Shown in pieces: positions 30,854-41,325 of a DNA stretch of 64,000 nucleotides. The translations under genes and the position numbers were made by a program. The DNA lies in contig VXTZ01000014.1 of assembly GCA_009837205.1 (NCBI GenBank), forward strand, positions 45,476 to 109,475, in the 5' to 3' direction. The notes below the pieces were generated by a model. That model was not told the origin of the DNA. It did no database searches and saw only the letters and a program-made list of their open reading frames with translations. Each line of letters opens with the position of its first letter. Position 1 is the stretch's first letter. The DNA comes from Candidatus Dadabacteria bacterium (lineage in GTDB: Bacteria > Desulfobacterota_D > UBA1144 > Nemesobacterales > Nemesobacteraceae).

Positions 30854-32048
30854 CGTTTCCTCCGCTCAGACCCGCACGCAAGTCGGAAAGCAGGATTTTA
30901 ACGTTGCCCCATCTGTAGTCCATCCTCTTTACACCCGCATAGCCACCCCAACGCTCAAGCGCCTTGGTACTAAAGAATCGGGAGCGAGCACCTTTGAGAT
31001 GCCTCTCCCGGTTGCGGACAAGTACCCTGCTTTCAAGATCGTCGGTGACTTTTCCACCGGTCTTAAGAGCGCAACGGTGCCAAGCCGAGACAAAAACCTT
31101 CGCCTGCCGGGTAATCGTGTATCCCGAACCTTCAATCACTTCCCAGAGTTCCCCGAGGTGAAGATCAGTGTGTTGGCAATTTTCAAGAAGAGTCTTCCAC
31201 TTGCTAAGATTCTCTCGGTGCTTGTCTTTAAGTTCCTTTTGCTTGGAAAGTTCAGCGAGCATCAGGTTGTAGAGAAAAGCGGCACCTTGCATGATGACTG
31301 AGAAAAACTCTGCGTAGTCAAGAAGTAGAACATGGTCGGAAGAGAATCTGCCTCTCTCGGGATGATTCCACGGAAACTCACAGTCGACGGGTTCGCAGTT
31401 GCGCGCCAGGAGGGCAAGCAGGCTTTCTCCGTGAGATTCCATGATCCGATCAAGCAGAAAACTTGACTCTTCTGGCCCGAGGTTGAAACTCAGGTTGTCG
31501 ATTCCATTGGGGAAGCCCTCGGGAGGGTCGGGCAGCCGTGGATGCCATACAGAAAAACCGTTATTTCCTTCCCCTTCACCGGAAGAAGCGTCCAAGTGCT
31601 CGTAGAGCTTGTCTACGTGACTGTGGTATTCATCCTGGGAACAGTCGACCCGTCGGATTCCCCACATCCTGAGGCCGTTCCAGTAGACCGAACTCGGCAG
31701 CCGCTTCACCGATTTTCCTGCTACTTTCCCAAAAACACCCGAGCGATCTAAGCTTTCGAGCAGGGGAGCTATCAGGTCTGTTTCCATCCGGCGGGCTCTC
31801 TCAGCAAAAGCGGGCGGAAGCACCCTTTTTCTCTCGAGTTCTGTGTAGACCCAAGGAACAAAAAGCATGTACCGGAGACGGGTCTGGATCGTGCTCGTGC
31901 CGGGAAACAGCTTGTCAGCGAACGAATCTCTTATTGCGCCAAGGCCCAGTTCCTCACGGCTGTCCTTTTCATGGAAAAGCGATAGAATGCGAAGTGCTCT
32001 CTCCCGGGCGGCGGCATCATGGTCTATCCATGTCAGAGTGGATGGCAT
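30840..32048 (-). CDS. DUF6361-like protein, first gene of the helicase/PLD cassette
   Basis: This 402-residue protein matches my recollection of the DUF6361 family: an opening STLTWIDHD..ARERALRILSLF, then LGLGAIRDSFADKLFPGTSTIQTRLRYMLFVPWVY at about residues 36-70. No catalytic motif is evident. It is rich in Trp and Arg and probably cytoplasmic. In genomes I recall, this family lies beside PLD-family and helicase genes, as it does here. A targeting or structural role is plausible but unproven. Start ATG 32046-32048. The 95 bases between it and lepB hold no strong promoter that I can see. Confidence 0.75.
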   Translation of the reverse strand: MPSTLTWIDHDAAARERALRILSLFHEKDSREELGLGAIRDSFADKLFPGTSTIQTRLRYMLFVPWVYTELERKRVLPPAFAERARRMETDLIAPLLESLDRSGVFGKVAGKSVKRLPSSVYWNGLRMWGIRRVDCSQDEYHSHVDKLYEHLDASSGEGEGNNGFSVWHPRLPDPPEGFPNGIDNLSFNLGPEESSFLLDRIMESHGESLLALLARNCEPVDCEFPWNHPERGRFSSDHVLLLDYAEFFSVIMQGAAFLYNLMLAELSKQKELKDKHRENLSKWKTLLENCQHTDLHLGELWEVIEGSGYTITRQAKVFVSAWHRCALKTGGKVTDDLESRVLVRNRERHLKGARSRFFSTKALERWGGYAGVKRMDYRWGNVKILLSDLRAGLSGGNDAVS

Positions 32049-32143
32049 TTTCTTTCGGCAACTTCTCCATGCGCTTCTTTTAACTTCTTCACACTGAATA
32101 AAATGCAGTTTTGCGGCATTTACCTAATAAACCATCGACAAAC

Positions 32144-33094
32144 TCACTCGATTCCCGAAAAAATTCTATTCCACCTTACCTTATCCGCAAAACCCGGGTT
32201 AGAGAGATTCCACGACCAGTGAATCATAAATGCCTTGCCGTAAACATTTTCCACCGGCACGAATCCCCAGAATCTGCTATCGTAACTGTTGTCCCTGTTA
32301 TCGCCCATGACGAAAATCCTGCCCTTGGGAACAACAAGGGGAAAGCTCATTTTTCCGCTCGTCGTGGAGCTGTTCCCCTTTTTATATATAACGCTGAAAT
32401 TTTTCCCGGAGAGCGACTGCTCGTACCTGTCGGCAACAGAAAAGAATTTCTGGTCCGGATACTCGTAGTTCCCGGTGTAGGTCTGCTCCACAGCTCTGCC
32501 GTTTATAAGGACATCCCTTCCGCTTATGTCTATTTCATCCCCGGCAATGCCCACGGCTCTTTTTACGTAGAAAGCCCCTTTACCGGGCATGGGGAAATCT
32601 GTCGTATTATCCCCGCTGAGTTTGAAGACTATGATGTCGCCGCGGTCAATTTCGGAGAAAGGAAAAAACATCTTGTTGGTAAAAGGAATTCTTGTTCCGT
32701 AGACAAACTTGTTTATCAGTATATGATCACCCACAAGAAGCGTCGGAAGCATTGAACCCGAAGGAATCTTGAAGGGCTGAAACACGAAGGCTCTTATCGC
32801 CAGAGCGAGAGCCACCGCTATCACTATAGCTTCTGCGTTCTGTCGCAGAGCGGATTTGCCGTAGGACCTGAGGTTGTCTTCAAAAAAAATCCGAAGGGCT
32901 TTCCTTGACGCCCTTATCTCGTGAAGGGAACCCCTTTCTATCGCCTCTTCACAGGCAAGTATTCTCGCTTCGGCGTGATCGGCTTCCCTGGAGGCCATGA
33001 ATCTCCCCTTTTTCCGGATGATGCCTCTTACCGTGCGCACAAGCTTCCTTGAACTTCTTATGGCAAGCTTTTTTCTGATCCAGGTTATGATCAT
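32144..33094 (-). CDS. lepB: Signal peptidase I
   Basis: This 316-residue membrane protease removes signal peptides from secreted proteins. The nucleophile Ser114 lies in PSGSMLPTLLVGD, the general base Lys in YVKRAVGIAGDEI near residue 175, and box E is GDNRDNSYDSRFWG. One membrane helix precedes the catalytic Ser (about residues 87-107). A basic, helical N-terminal extension of about 80 residues is longer than usual. An internal ATG at 32996-32998 is an alternative start that would remove 32 residues. Confidence 0.94.
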   Translation of the reverse strand: MIITWIRKKLAIRSSRKLVRTVRGIIRKKGRFMASREADHAEARILACEEAIERGSLHEIRASRKALRIFFEDNLRSYGKSALRQNAEAIVIAVALALAIRAFVFQPFKIPSGSMLPTLLVGDHILINKFVYGTRIPFTNKMFFPFSEIDRGDIIVFKLSGDNTTDFPMPGKGAFYVKRAVGIAGDEIDISGRDVLINGRAVEQTYTGNYEYPDQKFFSVADRYEQSLSGKNFSVIYKKGNSSTTSGKMSFPLVVPKGRIFVMGDNRDNSYDSRFWGFVPVENVYGKAFMIHWSWNLSNPGFADKVRWNRIFSGIE

Positions 33095-33127
33095 GGCAAA
33101 AATGTCCGAACGTACGCGAATGCCGTT

Positions 33128-35308
33128 TTAGTTCAGGTCATTCGGCTGGTGGTGTGGGGTTTCCGTTAATCTCTCAACCGAGATCACTCCCCCAAGATTC
33201 TTAAGCGATTCAATAAGTTTTTCAAGTTGCTTGATATTCTCCACCGCTACCTCGAACCTCACATCTCCCTGTCCAACCCCATCTTCGCTTGCATCGGCAC
33301 TGACAATGTCGACATTGAGTCCCGAAACCGTGCTTGTCAGTTCAGAGAGGATACCTTTTCTGTTCTCGCACCTAACCGAAAGACCAATTGGTATCCGCCC
33401 CGAATACTCGTCGTTCCAGGCAACCTCTATTCTCCTTTCAGGGTCTACCTCAAGCAACTTGGGGCAATTGTAGACATGCACGGTTATCCCTCTGCCTCTG
33501 GTTATGAAGCCTATGATCTTCTCCCCGGGAACCGGGTTGCAGCACTTGCCGAACTTTATGAGTATGTTGTCATATCTCTTGACGAGCACGGCGTCTTTGT
33601 ACTCGTCCTTGGATATCCTGTTCACTATGTTTTTTATTCTTTCGCTTTTCTCGGTGCCTTCAGCGAATTTCCTGGGATGCATTTCCTTAAGAAGATCGTT
33701 TACCGCGGCATTGCCGAATCCGACCGCCCTGTAAAAGTCCTTTACTCCCGAGAACTGAAGCTTCGCCAGAGATTTCTCAAACTTTTTCTTCTCTCGCAAG
33801 TGGCGCAGGTTAAATCCTTTCGTCGCAAGTTTCCTGTGAGTTATTGCCTCTCCAATCTGCTCGGCCTTGCGGTTTTCCTCCTGTCTCAGCCAGCTTCTTA
33901 TTCTGTTTTTAGCCTTTGAGGTAACGACAAAATCAAGCCACTGCCTGTTAGGAGCCCTGTTCCTGGAAGTCACAACTTCCACCATGTCTCCAGTTTTAAG
34001 CTCGTAGTTAAGAGGAACAAGTTTATGGTTAACAAAAGCCTGGGAGCAGTGGTTGCCTATGTCGGTGTGAATCGAATATGCAAAGTCAACCGGAGTTGCA
34101 CCCACGGGAAACTCAAGGAGGTCCGCGTTGGGAGTGTAGACATACACGACATCCAGTATGAGCTCCCCCTTTATGGCTTCTATGTACTCAGTTGAGTCTT
34201 TTATGTCCTTTAACTCGACGAGATGACGGAGGTTTGAGTAGATCTGGTCGTTTCCGTTCTCAATAGAATTTCCCTCCTTGTACCTCCAGTGAGCGGCAAC
34301 GCCGTATTCCGCGATTCGGTGCATCCGCTCAGTTCGTATCTGGATCTCCATCTGTTCTCCGAACGGCCCTATTACGGCCGTGTGAATGGACTGGTAGTTG
34401 TTGGCCTTAGGAAGGGCTATATAGTCTTTTATTTTTCCCGGAATTGGTTTCCAAAGGGAATGCACCGCTCCCAAGACCTGATAGCATTCGTTTTCACTCG
34501 CAGTAACGATCCGGAAACCCAGTATGTCATAAATATTGCGCAGGCTTATATTGCCCTTTTTCATCTTGCTGTAGATGCCGTATAAATGCTTGAATCTCCA
34601 TGAGACATCCCCTTGAATTCCGAATTCCTTCATCTTGCCGTTAATAAGCGAGACGATCTCAGTGGTGTACTTTTCCCAATCTTTTTTCTTTGCAGACACG
34701 GTTTGGCTGATACGCTCGTATTCACCCGGCTCGGAGAACTTAAACGCCAGGTCCTCCAGCTCAACCGATATCCAGTTCATTCCGAGGCGGTGAGCAAGCG
34801 GCGCGTAAATTTCCATGGTTTCAATAGCAATCTTTTTCCGTCTGTCCTCAGGCAGATACTGGAGCGTTCTCATGTTGTGCAGCCTGTCGGCGAGTTTTAT
34901 CAGCACAACCCTTATGTCCTCAGCCGTGGCGAGTATCAGCTTGCGGAAGCTTTCGGCCTGTTTTTCCACATCGGAAACATGGGGAAGACGGCTTATTTTC
35001 GTGGTAGCGTCGACGAGAAAAGCTATCTCGCTTCCGAAATTCCGTTCGATTTCCTCGCGAGTCGCAAGAGTGTCCTCTATCGTGTCGTGAAGAAGCCCGG
35101 TAACTATGGAGGGGACGTCAAGTTTTAAGTTCGCGAGTATGGAAGAAACCTCAAGAGGATGACTCAGGTACGGTTCTCCGGAAACTCTTTTCTGACCGGA
35201 GTGAACCTTGGCCGAATACACATAGGCTTTTTTTATGCAGTCAAGATCTTCGTTCTCGATATCCGAGTAGGAAGCAACCTTGTCAATGATGTCGTTTAGC
35301 CTGATCAC
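33128..35308 (-). CDS. Bifunctional (p)ppGpp synthetase/hydrolase (Rel/SpoT family)
   Basis: This 726-residue stringent-response enzyme has an intact HD hydrolase domain, with His50 and the HD pair in LLHDTIEDT at residues 72-80. The synthetase domain contains RFKHLYGIYSKM. It also has a TGS domain (VYVYTPNADLLEFPVGATPVDFAYSIHT) and a C-terminal ACT domain. The intact HD site argues for a single bifunctional Rel rather than monofunctional RelA. The gene is 15 bases downstream of gmk, so GTP/GDP supply and alarmone metabolism share an operon. Confidence 0.95.
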   Translation of the reverse strand: MIRLNDIIDKVASYSDIENEDLDCIKKAYVYSAKVHSGQKRVSGEPYLSHPLEVSSILANLKLDVPSIVTGLLHDTIEDTLATREEIERNFGSEIAFLVDATTKISRLPHVSDVEKQAESFRKLILATAEDIRVVLIKLADRLHNMRTLQYLPEDRRKKIAIETMEIYAPLAHRLGMNWISVELEDLAFKFSEPGEYERISQTVSAKKKDWEKYTTEIVSLINGKMKEFGIQGDVSWRFKHLYGIYSKMKKGNISLRNIYDILGFRIVTASENECYQVLGAVHSLWKPIPGKIKDYIALPKANNYQSIHTAVIGPFGEQMEIQIRTERMHRIAEYGVAAHWRYKEGNSIENGNDQIYSNLRHLVELKDIKDSTEYIEAIKGELILDVVYVYTPNADLLEFPVGATPVDFAYSIHTDIGNHCSQAFVNHKLVPLNYELKTGDMVEVVTSRNRAPNRQWLDFVVTSKAKNRIRSWLRQEENRKAEQIGEAITHRKLATKGFNLRHLREKKKFEKSLAKLQFSGVKDFYRAVGFGNAAVNDLLKEMHPRKFAEGTEKSERIKNIVNRISKDEYKDAVLVKRYDNILIKFGKCCNPVPGEKIIGFITRGRGITVHVYNCPKLLEVDPERRIEVAWNDEYSGRIPIGLSVRCENRKGILSELTSTVSGLNVDIVSADASEDGVGQGDVRFEVAVENIKQLEKLIESLKNLGGVISVERLTETPHHQPNDLN

Positions 35309-35323
35309 AGCAGTGCGAACACC

Positions 35324-35983
35324 TCACTTAAGACCGAATCTCCTAAGAAAAACGGGGCCGTACACATTTTCCGTCTTCGAGTCCCGAGTAGCGGCGAGCA
35401 TCCGCCGGCGGGAATCTTCGCTATCCCCTCGTCTTTGCGAAAGAATGACGGCCTCAATTCTCCTAGCCGCAATATCCGCCTCATCATTAATTATAATATA
35501 ATCATAGCACTTCGAGCAGGCCACCTCCTCCTTGACAATTCCGAGACGAGTGGAGATGTCCCCCTCTTCCTCTGATTTTCTGTCTCTTAGTCTTTGCTCG
35601 AGAACCTCTAGAGACGGCGGGACAACAAATATGAAGACTGTATCGTCAAACACGCCCCTCAGCCTTTTTGCCCCCTGAACATCTATATCCAGAATGACGT
35701 CAACACCCGTTTTTATCCATTTTTCTATTTCAGCCTTCGGCGTGCCGTAGAAATTTCCGTGCACCTCAGCCCACTCGGCAAAGAAGCCCTGCTTGATCAT
35801 GCTCTGGAATTCTTCTCCGGAAACAAACTCGTAGTGCTCTCCGCGGACTTCTCCCGCACGCATTGATCTTGTTGTGTAGGAAATAGAGAAACGGAGGTCC
35901 TCCAAGTTTGACAGAACACGGGTGACAATCGTTGTTTTTCCGCTTCCCGACGGACCGGATATCACAAACAACTTCCCACTCAT
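35324..35983 (-). CDS. gmk: Guanylate kinase
   Basis: This 219-residue kinase converts GMP to GDP. The P-loop GPSGSGKT is at residues 10-17, followed by the GMP-binding SYTTRSMRAGEVRGEHYEFVS block. The start at 35981-35983 gives the standard N-terminus. No Shine-Dalgarno is visible, and a TATAAT box ends only 8 bases upstream, so the transcript may begin at or near the start codon. The last roughly 25 residues extend beyond the usual end of the enzyme. Confidence 0.96.
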   Translation of the reverse strand: MSGKLFVISGPSGSGKTTIVTRVLSNLEDLRFSISYTTRSMRAGEVRGEHYEFVSGEEFQSMIKQGFFAEWAEVHGNFYGTPKAEIEKWIKTGVDVILDIDVQGAKRLRGVFDDTVFIFVVPPSLEVLEQRLRDRKSEEEGDISTRLGIVKEEVACSKCYDYIIINDEADIAARRIEAVILSQRRGDSEDSRRRMLAATRDSKTENVYGPVFLRRFGLK

Positions 35984-35991
35984 GATATCAG

Positions 35992-35997
35992 ATTATA
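35992..35997 (-). promoter_or_regulatory. -10 box of gmk, 8 nt before the start codon
   Basis: The minus strand reads TATAAT, then 8 bases, then the gmk ATG. A -35 element is weak (TTTAAT-like at 17 bases). With a normal start point about 7 bases after the -10, the mRNA would be leaderless or nearly so. The otsAB gene has exactly the same spacing. Confidence 0.45.
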
Positions 35998-36066
35998 AAT
36001 GGAAAAACCCCGATATTAAAACGGCACCTGTTGCCCCGCAATTTGTGATTCTTCGCTGATCCAGAA

Positions 36067-38286
<2,220 letters not shown>

Positions 38287-38365
38287 TTAACACGTCGGGA
38301 TGTATATGAACGCATGGAGACGCAGTGAACTCAATACCGGGTGTGCCCCACGCACTCGGGCAGAA

Positions 38366-38394
38366 AATATACCACTACCGTCATACAGGCTCAA
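38366..38394 (-). promoter_or_regulatory. Candidate katG promoter with upstream inverted repeat
   Basis: The minus strand shows TTGAGC (38389-38394), a 17-base spacer and TATATT (38366-38371), giving a leader of about 90 bases before katG. An inverted repeat AAACAG-N4-CTGTTT lies about 20 bases upstream of the -35 (38413-38428) and overlaps the HAD-gene stop. It could be a regulator site or a weak terminator for the HAD gene. Confidence 0.5.
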
Positions 38395-38426
38395 GTTGGT
38401 GTATCGATATTAAAACAGATTCCTGT

Positions 38427-39098
38427 TTAGAACATCTCGGGGAAATCGTCAATGATCTCGGAAAAGCTTTCCGTAACCCGGTCGGCAAGCCCAAGCTCGT
38501 CACCGGAACACGAGTTAGAAATACCGACGCATCTCATCCCTGCCCTTTTGGCCGCCAAAACACCGTGGGGGGAATCTTCAAACACAACACACTGGGCGGC
38601 CGTTATGGTGCCGTCGTAATCTCTTCTGAACCTCTCAAGGCATTTAAGGTAGACCTCGGGGGATGGTTTCGGGTTTTCCGTATCATCAGCCCCTATTACA
38701 AAGCCGAAGAACTCGGAAAGCCCTTTGTGCCTCAGTATGAGGTTAATCTCTCCGGTTAACGCACCGGAACCTATCGCCACATGAAATCTGCCCCGAATGG
38801 TCTCAAGAAACTCAACGATCCCCGGAAAAATTCTTATGTCCTCCCCTATCATTTCTTCAAAACAGATGCCTTTTTCTTTGACAAGCCGTGCAATCTCCCG
38901 TTCCGTGTACTGTTGTCCGTTATCCTCAAGGAACCTCTTGAAAAAGCTCTTGTCGTCGCAGGCAAGGTACCGTAAGTAATAGTCGGTGGGCGAGAGCTTT
39001 AGTCCCAGAGTTTCTACAATTCTCTGAAAAGCTCTGAGGTGCAGAGGCTCGCTGTCGACTATCACGCCGTCAAAATCGAATATGACCGCTTTTATCAT
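38427..39098 (-). CDS. HAD-superfamily hydrolase, beta-phosphoglucomutase-like
   Basis: This 223-residue protein has HAD motif I DFDGVIVDSEP (nucleophile Asp8, acid/base Asp10), a helical cap, motif II Ser near residue 115 (IGSGA), and motifs III/IV with the KPSPEVYLK Lys and VFEDSPHGVLAAKRAGM. This subfamily dephosphorylates small sugar phosphates or isomerises them. The exact substrate cannot be read from sequence. It is divergent from the arsenosugar genes. A second, related HAD lies at 45102-45767. Confidence 0.85.
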   Translation of the reverse strand: MIKAVIFDFDGVIVDSEPLHLRAFQRIVETLGLKLSPTDYYLRYLACDDKSFFKRFLEDNGQQYTEREIARLVKEKGICFEEMIGEDIRIFPGIVEFLETIRGRFHVAIGSGALTGEINLILRHKGLSEFFGFVIGADDTENPKPSPEVYLKCLERFRRDYDGTITAAQCVVFEDSPHGVLAAKRAGMRCVGISNSCSGDELGLADRVTESFSEIIDDFPEMF

Positions 39099-39193
39099 TC
39101 CGTTTCCCCGATTTGTGAGATATGGTATTTTACTGCCGGGAGAAGCCTATACAAAGAGTCTGCGAATAACACACAGACGGGAGAAAAAGAAAA

Positions 39194-39529
39194 ATGGATT
39201 ACTATAACCCCGAGGATCTCAAGAGATTTCCCGAGATCGGGGAGTTCAGTGAAGACCTCATGGACAAGTTTTTCGAGTACTACAACTCCGCAACCGCCGA
39301 GGAAGGGGCGCTTACGAAAAGGGAAAAAGCGCTCATAGCCCTGGCCGTGGCTCATACCGAAAAATGTCCCTACTGCATAGACGCATACACTACGCAGTGC
39401 CTTGAGACTGGAGCGGACCCGGAGCAGATGACTGAAGCCGTACATGTCGCCGCATCAATGTCGGCCGGCATAAAGCTCATCCACGCAATCCAGATGCATA
39501 ACACGCTGAAAAAAAACCGTGCCCTCTAG
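39194..39529 (+). CDS. Arsenosugar-associated peroxidase-like protein (AhpD/CMD fold)
   Basis: This 111-residue protein of the carboxymuconolactone decarboxylase/AhpD fold has a CxxC pair (Cys58, Cys61) in HTEKCPYCIDAYT, typical of AhpD-like peroxidatic members. The sequence looks like the small family (TIGR04169 type) that accompanies the ArsS radical SAM enzyme. The next gene is ArsS-like, which supports this. A GGGAG ribosome-binding site lies about 10 bases before the ATG. A role in protecting or reducing thiol/arsenic intermediates is only inferred. Confidence 0.8.
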   Translation: MDYYNPEDLKRFPEIGEFSEDLMDKFFEYYNSATAEEGALTKREKALIALAVAHTEKCPYCIDAYTTQCLETGADPEQMTEAVHVAASMSAGIKLIHAIQMHNTLKKNRAL

Positions 39530-39592
39530 AAACAAAAACAGGAAGAAAACCTGCCACGGAACAAGTTAACGGAAGCTCTCGAAGGATACGTC

Positions 39593-40594
39593 ATGATCCA
39601 AGAAAAAACGAAGACAGAGAATCATAATTTTTCCCGCAAACTGATCGACCAAGGTCTCGATATCAACCCTATTACGGTTGAAACCCTGCAAGTGAACATA
39701 ACAAAACTTTGCAACCAGGCCTGCACTCACTGTCACGTGGATGCCTCGCCCTGGAGAAGTGAGCAGATGAGCATTGAGGGCGTAGAAAGATGTCTTGAAA
39801 TACTTAGTGAAAACGACAGCATCAAAAACCTTGACCTGACTGGAGGAGCTCCAGAGTTAAACCCCCATTTTGACTACTTCGTAAGGGAGGCCAGAAGTCT
39901 TGGCAAACACGTAATGGTAAGACACAACCTGACGGTTACTCTCGACGGGAACCCCCGAACGGGAGAGGAAAAAATGTACATACCAAGGTTTTTCGCCGAA
40001 AACCGCGTTGAAGTTATATCCTCGCTTCCATATTACAGCAGCTACTTCACGGACAAGCAGAGGGGGAAAGGGGTTTTCGAAAAAAGCATAGAATCCCTAA
40101 GAATGCTTAACAGCGAAGGTTACGGGGGCGGAGAACTAAAACTTAACCTGGTATATAACCCCGTTGGGACTTTTCTTCCACCGGACCAGGTGAGCCTTGA
40201 AGCGGACTTTAAGGCAAAACTCAAAAAGAACTACGGGATACGGTTCGATAACCTATACACACTGACCAATATGCCGATTAACAGGTTTGAGAAGGAACTG
40301 AGAAAACAGAACGCCTACGAGGAATACATCGAAAAGCTTGTAAACGCCTTCAATCCCGAAACCGTAAACGGCATAATGTGCCGGAACCTGATCAGCGTAA
40401 GCCACGACGGAAAAATCTACGACTGCGACTTTAACCAGATGCTTGAGATGCAGTGCCGAAACGGGAACGGGGGGCTGACCATATTCAACTTCGACCTTCG
40501 TCAAGTGATCGACAGAAAGATAAGATTCGGTGTTCACTGTTTCGGATGCACCGCAGGGGCCGGAAGCAGCTGCGGCGGCCAGACGGCATCCTGA
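39593..40594 (+). CDS. arsS: ArsS-like radical SAM enzyme of arsenosugar biosynthesis
   Basis: This 333-residue radical SAM protein coordinates its cluster through Cys40, Cys44 and Cys47 (KLCNQACTHCHVD). The DUF3641-type C-terminal half has further Cys residues near 264 and 277 and a terminal HCFGCTAGAGSSCGG motif. Some relatives use selenocysteine, but this copy has only Cys and an ordinary TGA stop. Family members are tied to making deoxyadenosyl-type arsenosugars. An AAGGA ribosome-binding site precedes the ATG. The usual arsenite methyltransferase ArsM is not in this window. Confidence 0.85.
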   Translation: MIQEKTKTENHNFSRKLIDQGLDINPITVETLQVNITKLCNQACTHCHVDASPWRSEQMSIEGVERCLEILSENDSIKNLDLTGGAPELNPHFDYFVREARSLGKHVMVRHNLTVTLDGNPRTGEEKMYIPRFFAENRVEVISSLPYYSSYFTDKQRGKGVFEKSIESLRMLNSEGYGGGELKLNLVYNPVGTFLPPDQVSLEADFKAKLKKNYGIRFDNLYTLTNMPINRFEKELRKQNAYEEYIEKLVNAFNPETVNGIMCRNLISVSHDGKIYDCDFNQMLEMQCRNGNGGLTIFNFDLRQVIDRKIRFGVHCFGCTAGAGSSCGGQTAS

Positions 40595-40611
40595 TTCCGA
40601 GGCTTTGCGGA

Positions 40612-41325
40612 ATGTCGCAAAAAAACGATAACGCCCTGATCGTTTTTCTTAAGTATCCGGAAACAGAAAAAGTAAAGACGCGCCTGGGAAAAGACATAGG
40701 GAAGCAGAGGGCCATGGAACTCTATCGTGAAACGGCAAGTTTCGTCGCCGACTCCTTCTCGGGTTCAAAGAACTGGACGACTTTCTTCTTCTATACTCCA
40801 AGAGAAAGAAAAAAAGAGGTTTTTGAGTGGCTGGGAGACAAAGAAGCTTTTTTTTTCGCACAGGGGACAGGTTCTCTCGGACAGAGAATGTCCCGTGCGT
40901 TTGAAAAATGTTTTTCACTGGGATTCAGAAATGTCGTCATCATAGGCACAGACTGCGTGATGATGACCGAAGAAGACCTGCAAACAGCGTTCTCGTTGCT
41001 CTCGGGAGAGCTATTTGAAGCGGTCCTGGGTCCGGCAACCGACGGGGGATACTATCTCCTCGGGCTATGCAGGAAAACGGACGCGGTTTTTCAGGATATC
41101 CAATGGAGCACTTCCCGCGTATTTAAGGAGACCGAAAGACGCATGAGGGAAAGCGGGCTTCGCCACGCGGTCATGAGAGAACTTTCGGATATTGACGAGG
41201 AAAAAGATATAAGCATAAAGGATATAATGACAAGGGATATGAAACTCGCGCGCAGACTGGAGCAAATTCTTTTGAAAGATCAAAAAAACCGTACTGAGAA
41301 AAACGAGGAGAGAAAACCGGTATGA
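40612..41325 (+). CDS. TIGR04282-type glycosyltransferase (DUF2064), arsenosugar-associated
   Basis: I start this at ATG 40612, giving 237 residues. The longer open frame from 40453 would run inside arsS. The N-terminus IVFLKYPETEKVKTRLGK resembles CofC/nucleotidyltransferase-like glycosyltransferases. The central IIGTDCVMMTEEDL and GPATDGGYYLLGL motifs define the DUF2064 family. TIGR04282 members are annotated as arsenosugar glycosyltransferases and often follow arsS. The stop overlaps the ccdA ATG (ATGA). Confidence 0.8.
   Translation: MSQKNDNALIVFLKYPETEKVKTRLGKDIGKQRAMELYRETASFVADSFSGSKNWTTFFFYTPRERKKEVFEWLGDKEAFFFAQGTGSLGQRMSRAFEKCFSLGFRNVVIIGTDCVMMTEEDLQTAFSLLSGELFEAVLGPATDGGYYLLGLCRKTDAVFQDIQWSTSRVFKETERRMRESGLRHAVMRELSDIDEEKDISIKDIMTRDMKLARRLEQILLKDQKNRTEKNEERKPV

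Noticed and set aside
36000..36066. katG terminator
   Set aside because: GGCA-ACAGG-TGCC followed by GTTTTAAT is too short a stem to call with any confidence.
40540..40594. Possible selenocysteine/SECIS at the ArsS C-terminus
   Set aside because: Some ArsS relatives are selenoproteins, but here the motif uses Cys throughout, and the only TGA is the terminal stop, which is not followed by a family-like continuation.
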